This document shows positions 22,008-32,943 of a DNA stretch of 64,000 nucleotides, piece after piece. Numbering within the stretch: position 1 is the first letter of the stretch; every line of letters begins with the position of its first letter. A program made the translations under genes and the position numbers. The stretch spans positions 310,001-374,000 of the forward strand of contig BEDY01000003.1 in the NCBI GenBank assembly GCA_002335605.1, given 5' to 3'. The DNA comes from Prillingera fragicola (taxonomy: Eukaryota; Basidiomycota; Tremellomycetes; Trichosporonales; Trichosporonaceae). The notes under the pieces were generated by a model. It had not been told where the DNA came from and made no database searches. It saw only the letters and a list, made by a program, of their open reading frames with translations.

Positions 22008-24201
22008 CTACACGACAGCCTCACGCTCCTTCTCCCTGGCCATCCGTTCCCCCTCCTCAACACCCTTGGCGAACACGTCGCGCTCGCGCTCCGCCTGCTC
22101 GGCTTCCTGCTGCTCTTGCGCGCCCGACTGCTCTAGCAACAACTGCGCAGCCATGAGGGTACGGAAGCGCGAGCCTTCCTTTTTACTCAAGACGTCGTAA
22201 GGTCCCTCCTCGGACACGACACCCTGTTCGAGCACGACCACGCGCTCGGCACGGGCTATGGAGCTCAAGCGGTGTGCGGCGAGCACGACGGTGATGTGCT
22301 GCTTGTGGATGATGCTGTCGATGGCGCGGTTGACGGCGTTCTCGGACGCCGAGTCGAGCGCAGACGTGGCCTCGTCGAGCAACAGGATTGAGGGATTGCG
22401 CACCAACGCTCGAGCGATGGAGATGCGCTGCCTCTGGCCGCCTGACAAGGATGCCTTGCCGATCATAGTGTCGAATCCCTGAGGCAGGTCCCAGATAAAG
22501 TCGCAGTTGGACTGGCGGGCGGCGTTCTCGACGTCGGCGCGGGTAGCAAAGGTGCTGCCGTAGGCAATGTTGTCGTGGACCGTGCCTGCAAAGAGGATAG
22601 GGTCCTGGAAGACAACACCGATGCGGTCGCGCCATGACTCGGGGGTAAAGTCCTTGATATCCGTGCCGTCAAACATGACCTTGCCGCCGTTAGGGTCGTA
22701 GAACCGGTCGATGAGCGACAAGATGGACGACTTGCCGGATCCCGAAGTGCCGACGAGAGCGACAGAGGTGCCTGGCTTGATGTCGAGCGTGACGCCCTTG
22801 AGGACCTCGACCTCGGGGCGGCTGGGATAGGTGAAGCGCACGTCCTCGAAACGGATGGCTCCGTTGCGCACACCGGGGAGAGTCTTGCCGACGCCGAGGG
22901 GGATCTCAGACTTGCGGTCCATGAGGGCAAAGACGCGAGTTCCTGCTCCAATTCCCTTCATGATGCCGCTGAAGAAACTAGTGAGACCCGACACCGAGGA
23001 ACCGACGTAGCCAGAGTAGATGAGCAGCGAGGTGAGGTCACCGACGGTGATGGAGCCGGAAGCAACAAGGTGGCCACCGTAGCTGAGCAGGCAGAGCATG
23101 GCAAGGTTACCGGTGAGCCCAGTCATGCCAAAGAAGATGCCCGAGGCGAGGGCCTCGCGGCGTGCAAGGCCAAAGACCTCGTTTACCTTGGTCGAAAAGA
23201 GCTGGCCCTCCTGGTTCTGAGCGTTGTAGGCAGTGACAGTGTTGAAGGCGTTGAGTTTTTCCTCGGCCGTCCTCGACATGTCACCGAGAGACTCCTGGGT
23301 GAGGTTCGAGAGTTTACGCAAGTAGCGACCGTAAAAGACCTGGATGTCAGTGCTGCCCAATCAAGACACGGCTACTCACTGCACCGACAGAAATCGGGGG
23401 AACCACACAGAGCATGACAAGTGTGAGCTTGCTCGAGATCCAGAACATGGCAGCGATACCGACCGTGGCCGAGATAACCGCTCGGAGACCGTCCGACAGG
23501 TTGGACGTGACCGAGTCACCCAGAATGTTCGAATCCGCGTTGAGGCGCGAGACAATGTCACCTGCTGAGCGGCCAGCAAACTCAGGCTCCTGGCGGAGAG
23601 TCGACAGGTAGGCGGCGTTACGGATCCGAGCAATGATGCGCTGGCCAGCCGTGCGCATCAAAATGACACGCCCAGCGTTGGCGGCGGCGCCGAGGCAGAA
23701 TGCGCCAGCGAGCGTTGCCGCAGCGACGGGAAACGAGAGACCAAGAAAGGTGGACTACAGAGTCAGCTCTAGCGGTAATCCGGAATGCTTACAGCCGAGG
23801 TGGAGAAAAAGTCAATGAGTTTGCCAACAGTAAGAGGCACCAGCATCGACACGGAGCTGGAGACGACGAGCTGCAGAGGTAGTTAGGACACGCTGGTCTG
23901 GCGAAGCAATAGCACTGACCAGTCCAACAGCGATGCCAAGCGCCCTCTTCTCGGGAATGGCGAGCTCTGCCAGCTTTTTCAAGTTGGACTCTCCCTCGCC
24001 CGTGGGTTTGCGATCACCGAGACTGATGGCAGAGGACAGACGACTCCACAGCGACTGACGAGGAGCCTTGGCGGTGTCGACAGCGGTCGAGTCGGTCTTT
24101 CTATCCGTGGATTTCTCATGCGCTCCTGGCTGCGATGAGTTGAAGCGGAGACCCAAACGCGAGACTAGCGGCAGGCTGCTCCGGCAGGAAAAGTTGAGCA
24201 T
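22008..24201 (-). CDS. Mitochondrial half-size ABC transporter, MDL1/ABCB10 type (688 aa)
   Basis: Exons in transcript order: 24201-23920, 23870-23793, 23754-23380 and 23339-22008; introns of 49, 38 and 40 nt. The order is TMD followed by NBD, acting as a homodimer in the mitochondrial inner membrane; the family exports peptides or supports haem/iron and redox homeostasis. The N terminus MLNFSCRSSLPLVSRLGLRF is an Arg/Ser/Leu-rich, acid-free presequence. The TMD starts with the LAELAIPEKRALGIAVGL segment typical of MDL1/ABCB10. NBD: Walker A GTSGSGKSS (about 442-450), Q-loop FQDPILF, signature LSGGQ (about 543-547), Walker B SILLLDE (about 562-568) and switch His in AAHR (about 601). The loop before LSGGQ is short (see findings). 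A charged coiled C tail follows. Length is close to yeast Mdl1 (695 aa). Confidence 0.92.
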
Positions 24202-24889
24202 GGCTGCCAAGGCTGTCAGCAAACTAGAAGCGGGAGGACTGCTGTTGTTTGTGTCTGCACGAGGCAAGGTGGGTATACGACCGAGGGACGAAAAAGAAAG
24301 AGAGAGAGGCAGAGGGGACAGGGGCTATTCACCATTGCAATGCTGATTTTGTGCCGGAACTAGCCGCAGCAGACGAGCTGCTACAGGCCGTGAAGCATGG
24401 CCGAGGCCTAGTACGATGCCGCTGGGGACCATCCCAGAGACGAGCAGTACAGGACCTGTGGCGAAGGGGTATGTGTACGCGTGCGTGCAGGAAGAGAAGA
24501 GAGAGAGCGAGAGAGTGCAACAACAACACCGAAGTAGGGGCGACGCGCTAAACACTCTCGCGTTGCCGAAGTGGCCGTACGCTGCTGTTGCTGATCGACG
24601 CGCAATGCGGCCGAAAAACGTGGTCAAAATACATAACACGTGGTATTATGTAATAACACGTGTTGAAATGGTCCCGCCCACGATGCTGCCACGTGTTAAA
24701 CTGATCCCGTCGAACGCCGCCGCGCCGAGGATGCCGGTCCCTGTGCGTCCTGTCCATTACGCGCCACCTGTTGACGGGCAGGGGAAGGTCCATCCATCGT
24801 GCATGTCTTCATCGTCCTTGTACATTCTACTCTCTTGCCACATCTGCTAGGTCCTCCATGCTCATATCACGACTAGACGACTCGCCAAA
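24202..24889. other. Divergent intergenic region
   Basis: It holds the promoters of the ABC transporter (minus) and the gene at 24890 (plus). A GA-rich tract lies at about 24285-24320 and 24485-24520, and the E-box cluster is annotated separately. Confidence 0.5.
24637..24695. promoter_or_regulatory. Cluster of three CACGTG E-boxes
   Basis: CACGTG occurs at 24637-24642, 24657-24662 and 24690-24695, all within 59 bp. Each sits in an AACACGTG or CCACGTGTTAA context. The first two are 20 bp apart centre to centre, about two helical turns, and flank a small AT-rich palindromic spacer. This is the form expected for a cooperative bHLH (Cbf1- or SREBP-like) site. It could serve either divergent gene. 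Confidence 0.55.
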
Positions 24890-27800
24890 ATGACATCCAC
24901 ATATCCATCAACAATACCACACTCGCCGTTGGACGAATACTTGGCAGGTAAGTCTCGCCTTCTCTCACTCTCCCTCCTCAAATCCACATCGGCCAGCCCT
25001 CTGCCTCTCTTGACACGCCAGCCATCTCTTCCACATCATGCACACTATACTCACACATCTCCAGAAGCTGAGCACTCATTCTCATCGCTAGGATCACCGC
25101 TCAGCACTGAACTGGACGCGCCAAAGTCCATGCTCAGTAACTCACCACCTGGCGCCGATCACATTGCCACCGGCTCACGCCGAGCCGGGACCTTGCTCGC
25201 AGCGTCAGACGACCTTCGTGACGAGGAAGCACCTGTAGCAGGTCCAAGCAGGCTGGGACTCGCACCACCAGCGCTCCCGCGGACACCATCAAGAACGCCT
25301 CCCCGGATATCTCGGACGCGTTCTGCATCGCCGTCGCCATCACGCTCTCCCTCCCCACAACGCCATCCCAATGACGCCTTTGCCGAGCGCTTCAAGTTTC
25401 TCGTCGCCACGAGCGGACTGCTCGAGAAGACACATTTGGGAAGCTTGAATCCCCTGCCACCGCCCACATGCGACTTGGACGACGCTCCACCTAGTTTAGC
25501 GGCACTGGCCCCACATCGCCTCGAGATGCCAGGCGCCTTGCGGTACCTCCAAACCGACGATGGGGTTACACGGTGGGACGTCGTAACAGCCATAGCGGTG
25601 CTTATCCTGGCATTGGCGTTTGTCTTGGGACCGACTGCTGTGCTTGTGCCCTCGGCCGCCCTTGCCGCTGGCGCTACTTTCCTGTCCAGCCCAACAGTGA
25701 GTGTCTTGTTCACTTGCTCACAAGTGCTGACTGTTACAGCCATCATCGGTCTTGCCATTGCCAGAACAAGAAGCTGAGACGCCAGTTGAAACGGCAAACG
25801 ACGACGAGGAGTCTGGCAATGCGAGGATCATATCTGCGCTGGAGGCGCTGCTTGGCGAATCCAAATCGCTCGACGAGTCGATTGCGTCCGCTCTGCAGCT
25901 TCTTACATCGCGACCAGATGACACGAGTCAAGCACACCAGCTCCGCATCGCGCTCAACCGGCTCTTTGACGGCATGACCGACAGTCTTGCCTCGACTACG
26001 TCGGCGCTGATTCCTATGACTGACAAGGCTGAGCTCGCCGTTCTCAGCGACATGTACGACATCGGACCTCTTGGCTCGCGTGGAGCCCGTGCAGCAACGA
26101 GGCGTCAGTCAAGCAGCGACGAGGAACCTCGCAACAGCTACGGCCGTCCTCGTGCACAGTCGTCCACTGCCGTTACTCCTTCGCCCGACTTTTTGCGCAC
26201 CGCTCTGCTCTCGCCTCGGGAACGCGCGCACGCCATGGCACCTATCAGTGCACTCGCCGCCTCGCCCTTTGACCCAAACGACAAGTTTACAAAACTTCCT
26301 GAGCGGGCGGCGTCTCGACACAAGCGCTCATCGTGGAGCACTGACTATGGGTCTCCCTCGCCCCTTGTGCGATCTGGTCAGGAGCAGCGGGTTCTCGAGA
26401 GCGAGGATGACAGTATGATGAGCGTGTCGTCGACGGACAGCAGCGTGCCTGCGAGTATCCCCGAGGGGGCTGTCGCCGACGCCACATTCTCGCCGCCGCG
26501 GATCACTCGTGCCAAGGTCCAGCCTTTCACGCCGAAGAGGGGTAGCCCACTCACACAGGCTCTGGAGCGTCTCGAGTCTCAGCCTCCCTTCCCCGTGCTG
26601 ACAACTCGTCTCTCACCTCCATCATCGCAAAAGCCCAGTCGTTCACCCTACCGCCGCTCGCTCCAGGATATTCCCTACATATCATCTCCCTCAAGCGTCG
26701 ACACGGCGGCTGGTCTCGCTGTGGCTCGCGTCAGCGCCTCAATGTCGGCCTCGAAGCGCCGCTCTCTCCAGACTCCCTTGGCTCAGCTTCCTCTCGAGGC
26801 TGCGCGCGAGGAAGCGATCACAGCCGGAGCCAACCTGCAGCGCGCTCGCAGCCTTCCTCACGGCGAGCGCGCGAGCGTCCCGCGCACCGCGCCGTCATCC
26901 AAGCGCTCCAGCCTGATCTATGACCGCAAGCGCCAGAGCCTCCGCCCAACGCAGACAACCCCGAGCTCGAAGCGCACCAGCCTGCTGTTCCAGGATGCGC
27001 TTGCCCGCCCATTGTCACTGGGTCTTGGCCCACCGCCGCCTGAGCTGCTGCACCCTGGTCCTCGCGCGCCAGTTCGTGTTGCCTCCATATCGCCCCTTAC
27101 GCTAGCTGGGCTGAAAGCGGCCTTTCTCGGTGTTCACCTGAAGCGCCGCCGCGTAGCTGGCTGCCTGCTTGGTCTACGGTTCAAGACTCCACAGTCGAGC
27201 GGCTACTGGGACGAAGTGGTCGCCTCCATCCGCGCGCTGGCTGATGCCATGCACGAGGGAGTGGCGAGGCTGGAAACCCTCAAGGCCGACGCGGAGCGCG
27301 ACGTCGCTGCAGCCGCCGAGATAGCGCGCGTCTTAGCCGGCACGCCGTCGACGCCACCTCGCAGTCTCGGCTCGCCGACCAAGTTTGGCGAGCTCAGCGA
27401 CTACGCACCTCGTGACTCGACCGAAGCATCCCTCCTTGCCTCGGTTGACGAGCTGCAGCGTCTACTAGCCCACGTGTGGTCACGCGCGGATTCGGTTCGC
27501 ACCGAGATCGCCTCTGCGGAACACACCACGGCCACCTGGTCGGAGATGCGCAGCGATGTCGGGGGCATGCTTCGCGCGATCGAGCGCGGTCGCGAGGCTG
27601 TTCGCGCCGCCGAACGCGCCGACCTCAGCGTCACGGCGTCAGAGCCATCCGAGCCAGCCGACCTTCCCCGCGACCCGGTGGGTGCGAAGCGGTCGCACCC
27701 GGACGACCTGCCCGCCTTTCTGCGCGCGTGGGCCGAGGAGCATGAGCACGAGCTCGGGTCCGAGCTAGGCGGCACCGTCGAGTCGCTCGTTGACGAGGAC

Positions 27801-28088
27801 GAGATTGACGGTGGCGAGGACACGCCACTCCCTCCACCGGGCGTGGATGAGGTGTTTGAAGCGACCATTGCGCCTGCCCCACCGCGCGCCAAATCAACCC
27901 TCTCGCGCGAGGAACGCATCGCGCTCGCGAAAGAGGCCAGGGCGAGGGGTATCACCCTCGCGCAGCTCACTGCTGGCGGCCCGCCGGTGATGCAGCCTGC
28001 GAGGGAGGAGGCGGGGAGGGGGGAGATGGTCGCCGAGCTCGAGGGCATGTTTGGGGCTATCAGGAAGAGGAAGGGTATGGAGGTTTGA
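24890..28088 (+). CDS. Large membrane-anchored protein, possible Inp2/Vezatin-type myosin receptor (1051 aa)
   Basis: Exons 24890-25696 and 25740-28088 with a 43-nt intron. An extra optional intron 24949-25065 (117 nt, GTAAGT...CCAG, in frame) cannot be excluded. Layout: a Ser/Pro-rich N-terminal region with many SP/TP sites; a hydrophobic hairpin at about 230-267 (AVLILALAFVLGPTAVLVPS, then AALAAGATFL); helical segments after it; a long disordered Ser/Arg region; a helical block at about 715-790 (LAGLKAAFLGVHLKRRRVAG, CLLGLRF, YWDEVV); and an acidic tail. The hairpin plus the 'LGVHLKRRRVAGCLLGLRF' block resembles the fungal Inp2/Vezatin myosin-binding family, which ties peroxisomes to Myo2; this is recognition by eye and needs a profile search. 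The ATG context CCAAAATGA is good. Confidence 0.75.
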
Positions 28089-28368
28089 GTGTATGCGGTA
28101 TATTTTGGGCTACGATTTGACGCTTTATTTTGGATACTCCACCTCATGTATCATCATACACGCTGTGCTGTGCCCAGGGTATGAGATGCAGACTGCAAAC
28201 GAAGTGTATGGTGAACTACGTTATCAACTCAAGAAAAGCGCAAGATGTTGCGGCTTTAAACGCCTTGATAGTGTTGGAGACTCGCATACTATGGTTTGTT
28301 GCAAAGGGCGCTGTGCTTGCGACAGTCACTTAGGGGCATTAATTCATTTCTTCTTCTTCATGGCGCGA

Positions 28369-30346
28369 CTAGTTACGATTAAGATAGCCCATAACGCAGC
28401 CCTTGGGAGTGCTGCTGATGCAAACGCCCTGCCGAATCTGCCCGAATGTAACAGCAGGCCACCTCGCACTATTATTCTTGCTCCAGAACAGCTTGAAGAA
28501 CGTACGTTGGGTTCCCCAGTCGGCCTTGTCGAGGAACTTGCGAAAGTATGGCACAACTTCCTCAAAAGCCGGCGTGGGGCCGCCATTGAAGCGAAGCTTG
28601 CAGCGCTTCAACCACGGCATGAAGCAGCTCGAGTTGTTGGACCACGCAAGATGCACGTTTTTGATTTTGAGCGAGTTCCAGTGTTCAGGAAGGCGCTCAA
28701 GACCGTTCTCGCGTAGATACATGTAGGCTTCTTCGAGGTCGTCCTTGCTGATGAGATTGTCTTTCGTATTGATCTCGGGGTCCAGCAGGCAGTCGTCGGC
28801 ACGCTTCCAAATTTGCGATTTGCCCGCCTGGGCGTCTTGGGTCTTTCCTGCGCTCGTCAGCACATATAATGAACTACAACGTACCTCCTGCGAGCACCCA
28901 GCGAGCGTGCTCTAGCTCGGTCTTTGAAGGCTTTTTGCACCCGAATAGCATCCCTGCAATGGCCTTTTCGGTTGTCTTGCGACTGTGGCAATCGCCGCGA
29001 TCGATTCGGTCAGACCAGCTGGCCACCGTGTCACTCGCGCCCACTGACAAATAGTCGACGTACTGCGGGACGTCGTATCCGAGTTGGCGGGCTGCATGCG
29101 AAATCTGGACTGCTTGCCACCCAGTTGCCGGGTCGATCCATACACTCTCGTTTGCCCGCCGAACCACCGAGCGGGTGAAGCGGCCCGGTAAGCTTGCTTC
29201 GTCCGCCGGCTTGACATCGGTGCTATTGGTACTATCAACCGAACGGCATTGCCGTCCCCTGCCCTTGCGTACACACCCCTTCGAAACTCGGCGTGGTGGG
29301 GCTGGGGGCATCTCAGCACGTCGACTTGACTTGCCGCACAGAAATTGGGTGAGGAAGTGTGGCCGCGTCTCTGAGTTAGGATCGGGCGAGTACACGTCCG
29401 TTCGGTTGGTCGCCGTGTCGTCGGCAAATTGCCTGTATTCGGGAGAGGAACTAATATAGGGCGGAGCTGGGGAACCCGCGGCAATCCTGATGGTGAGGCG
29501 TAGGGTTTCGATAGTACTGAAGTGGTCTTCGTTTGCGTTGGTGCGGAGTCGGTGACTCCTCGCAATGTCGAGATACCTTGCAAGCACCGCGCTTGTCATT
29601 GAAAGTTCGTTCACAGTCGGGTCGTCTAGTGCTAATTGAGGCAGCCGGAATGTAACCACTATGCGAAGTGGCTCGGTGTCGACAGGCCGCCACTCGTTGT
29701 CGCCTCGGGTGGCTGTGAATCCTCCAGTGTCATTTTCTAACTGCCTTATAGCCGCATCCAGCCTTCCGTGGCTGGGACCGACACCATCTCCCATATAAAT
29801 AAACGCCCGGTTACCTGCATTGTCAATGTATGTTTCCGCTGGCCCGGGTTCCCCAGTTCGCATCCAGACCTGTAGATAGTCGGAAGCGGGTCTGACCTGC
29901 TCCCCTCCAGGACTAGGCTTGTAGTCTCCCCTTCTGGCTCGACTAGTCCTTGGAGACATCGCGGCGTCTCGTTGGAGGGGGGGCGGTCGGGGCAAGGCCC
30001 TCGTCGTAGTCCGCGTCGATGTGTGAGACGTATCGCCATCGCCGGGACATTCGCCAGTGGGAACAATGACAGCACCCTGGGAAATAAGGCAGTCGTTCAT
30101 GCGTGCAGTTGATGACTTCTTCTGGCGTTTGGTGGGCAGCGAGATGCCCGTAAGGGGGGCAGTCTTCATAGTGGATTCCGTGCCGGGCATACTCTGCATA
30201 GGAAGGGGGGCTAGAGTCCGCGGAGCGACCAGTGTCCAATCTTGCGGCAGTTTCACCGCCACTGCGGTCGCTGGGCTTGCCAGGAGGGTGAGGAGACCCA
30301 CCAAAAAGTAAGCCCCCAAAAACACTCGACACGTTGCCCATCGCAT
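28369..30346 (-). CDS. Secreted multi-dibasic-site precursor protein, paralogue A (646 aa)
   Basis: Exons in transcript order 30346-28885 and 28847-28369, joined by a 37-nt phase-1 intron. The start gives a classical signal peptide (hydrophobic GAYFLVGLLTLLASPATAVA). Dibasic sites fit Kex2-type cleavage: RARR at 136-139 before DYKP, RR at 396-397 before the ANESVWIDPATGWQAVQ block, and KR at 502-503 before a C-terminal 143-residue piece. The middle piece has the conserved GDC and FGCKKPS cysteines. The C-terminal piece has a single cysteine right after KRADD, then SSC and KRC, and ends with VCISSTPKGC. The same three sites, blocks and intron recur in the gene at 32944-34827. No known family is recognised. 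A multi-chain secreted protein, a hydrolase-inhibitor precursor or an antagonistic peptide are all possible; none is shown by sequence. The gene is convergent with the one at 24890. Confidence 0.8.
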
Positions 30347-32943
30347 TGCAAAACTTGAGGTGTAGTCGCTTCACTTGTGGAATGTCAACACTGGTGGTGC
30401 CAGAGCCTCACAAGCTGTCTAGGTGAGGAAATAAAGAGAGTAGATAAATAACATGCTGCCGTTGTGACGCGTCTTTAAGTATGCAGATGTGACACGTACC
30501 CGCGTCCCCACATTTGATCTGTTAGCTGTTGCTCAGAGCGACGAGTCACGAAACGAGGCACACAGCCCACCAATGAACCATCTTGTGGCACAACACAACA
30601 ACGGCAGACAATCTTGACGGTAGCAAGACAACCATCCCGACCAAATAAGTGTTTGGGCCGCCGTCGAACCTTGTGCCTTGCTCAGCAACCGACAGCGACT
30701 GTTCCAGAATCACTGGCTCAGGACAACAGCGCAGTGCGGGACAATGGGGCCAAGCAATCGCTCCAGTGTGACGAAGAAGGTGATGGGTCCCTGAATGGGG
30801 TTCGGGTTGGACGAACTGGTACTGGTTGCACCTTCGACAACACTGATGGCAGATAAGCTCACTTGTGGAACGCTTGTAAGGCACGCACCCCTGGCAGTTG
30901 CTCACTGATGCACTCAACTTCCTGTGGTTTCGGGAATCCTTCCAATCGATTAGAGTTGGTCCCGGCGTTTCGGCGCCAACAAGGCACTCAAGGAGTTGAT
31001 GTAGCAGTTTCTGGGTCTCGTTTACCGAGCAGTAAGGTGCGGGCAAAGCCTGGTACAGGGAGTAGGAGGCATCGGGCAGCGAGAATTACTGACCCACTGT
31101 CTTCTCTTTCTCCCTCAATCAGGACCAAGTCCGGGAGGTCTAGACGTTAAAGTTGGAGTCAGCTCACACAGGAGGGAACAGCCTACTTGGTAAAGCAAAC
31201 TCACCCCCTGGGAGGGGGAGGCGCCTCGCTATTCGTTCTGCAGTAGCAGCAGCGTACAAGCGACCAACCGTCGTGTGTTCCTATGACCAACGAACGTCAC
31301 TCTGAGACGCGACGACGACATGTCGACGACCAGTCTCGTCACGGCTACCGCTGCTGTTATGGGTCTTGGAAGACTTGCAAAGCCACCTTGCGAATGTGTG
31401 CCATCTCGACCTGGCCCCAGAACTGCCTCAGCCTACTGGGGCTTAGGACTAGCGACCGGATGGTAGTGGTGCCTTGACTGTTATCAACATGTGATGTGTG
31501 GCGCCGCATCGCCCACCCAGGTAGTCAGATGGCCACCGAGCTTGCTGCGCGGTGCCATCGAAATTAGATCTTTCGCAAGGGGTCGGTTTCCTCACTTGGT
31601 CTGTTGTCCAATCTTTCGCCGTGACGGGTACCTAGGCAGGCTCCCCTCGTCAAATGGGTCAATTCCAGCGACGCTTCGCCACGGCCGGGAGAATCGCCAG
31701 TCGCTCCAATCGCACTGGCAGGGGGCTCAGGCGCAGGCTCGTGCTTGCAATTCAGGGCCTATTCCGGCACCTGGTGCCTCTCCGAGCAGTACGCAGCACA
31801 GTAGTAGATGGCCCTCTGCACTGATACGGATGTGGTTGAATCAAGACAAAACATCTGGCGATGACGCAGCTCGCGTTTCCTCAGCAACTCATCCTGTTGT
31901 CGATCAGGTTTGGGGGAGGATACATAGTTCCTGGGAACAAATGTGGAACGAGCTGTTGTAACTTGTGTTGGTGTCCCAGGCCGATGCCCGAGGGCAGTTA
32001 TGCCCCCGCTCACCTCTCCGCGAGCTCCTGTAAAAGCCCACGGCCCACACGCTGATGAAGAGCAGCATCCTGGGAGTGGGGTAGCCTAGTTGATACTGAT
32101 TCCCCCAACCCTTGCCAATGCCGTGAAGCCCTCACCGTCAGTGCCGTGGTGTCCAACTGGTGCGCGAGTTGGGGGTCGGGTAGTACACGTCTTGTAACTT
32201 CTCAGATTAGCTTGGCACCGCCCAGATCATCCCAGATGATAGCAATGACAGGTCCATGACACGCCACGTCTCACCAGTAGCTCCCTGTGTTACCCAGGTT
32301 GGATGGCAGAGGCCAACATGACTACTGACGACCGATGACAGTGGTGCCTAGCCTATCATCAGCGCCTGGATCCATGCCCTCTTTAAGCTCACTGTGTGAC
32401 TTGCTTGCTCCTGCGCGGCGTGGATGCCCAAATGTGGGATCTGTGGAGGTATGACTCTTTCGGCTGGGAGTGAGTGGGAAGCGAGCTTGCTCTGTGAAGT
32501 ATACGTCCCTGGAGGTCGCTGGCGGCTGCGTCGGGGGGTTTAGCTCGCAAAACTCCAGCGCTCTTCATTCACAAGACCGCAGTTGTCAATTAAATGATCG
32601 TGTTGATTAGACGCATTAGCAGATGTAAGGATGAAGTTGACAAGAGTTGCGCTACTCAACAAACAACACAGCCCTCGCCCGATTTTTACGTAATTGAGTA
32701 GCAGGTGTGTCCACAGGTTGTGGCTGTTACATTGGGTTGACTACAATGCAGCATTGATGCCACAGCGAGGGAGGATTTTGGCACTGTCATCTATGGAAAA
32801 AGATCAGGGTCTGAAAATGCACAGGCCAACGGACACGATGCTCATTCATTGTCCACCAGACAGGCGTTGGCCAGCAATGCCTGCCTAGGGAAAATCACAG
32901 TACAGTACCACGACTCGAAACAACGCACTTAAGGGCCCGAGCT
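30347..32943. other. Spacer between the two secreted paralogues, 2.6 kb
   Basis: No convincing gene is present. The longest ORFs (about 150-165 codons at 30546-31046 minus and 31491-31961 plus) show no signal peptide, no paralogue motifs and no domain. The first 200 bp should hold the promoter of paralogue A. Confidence 0.5.

Noticed and set aside
30546..31046. Cys-rich minus-strand ORF between the secreted paralogues as a third family member
   Set aside because: No signal peptide, none of the shared blocks, and cysteines are scattered; not supported as a paralogue or relic.
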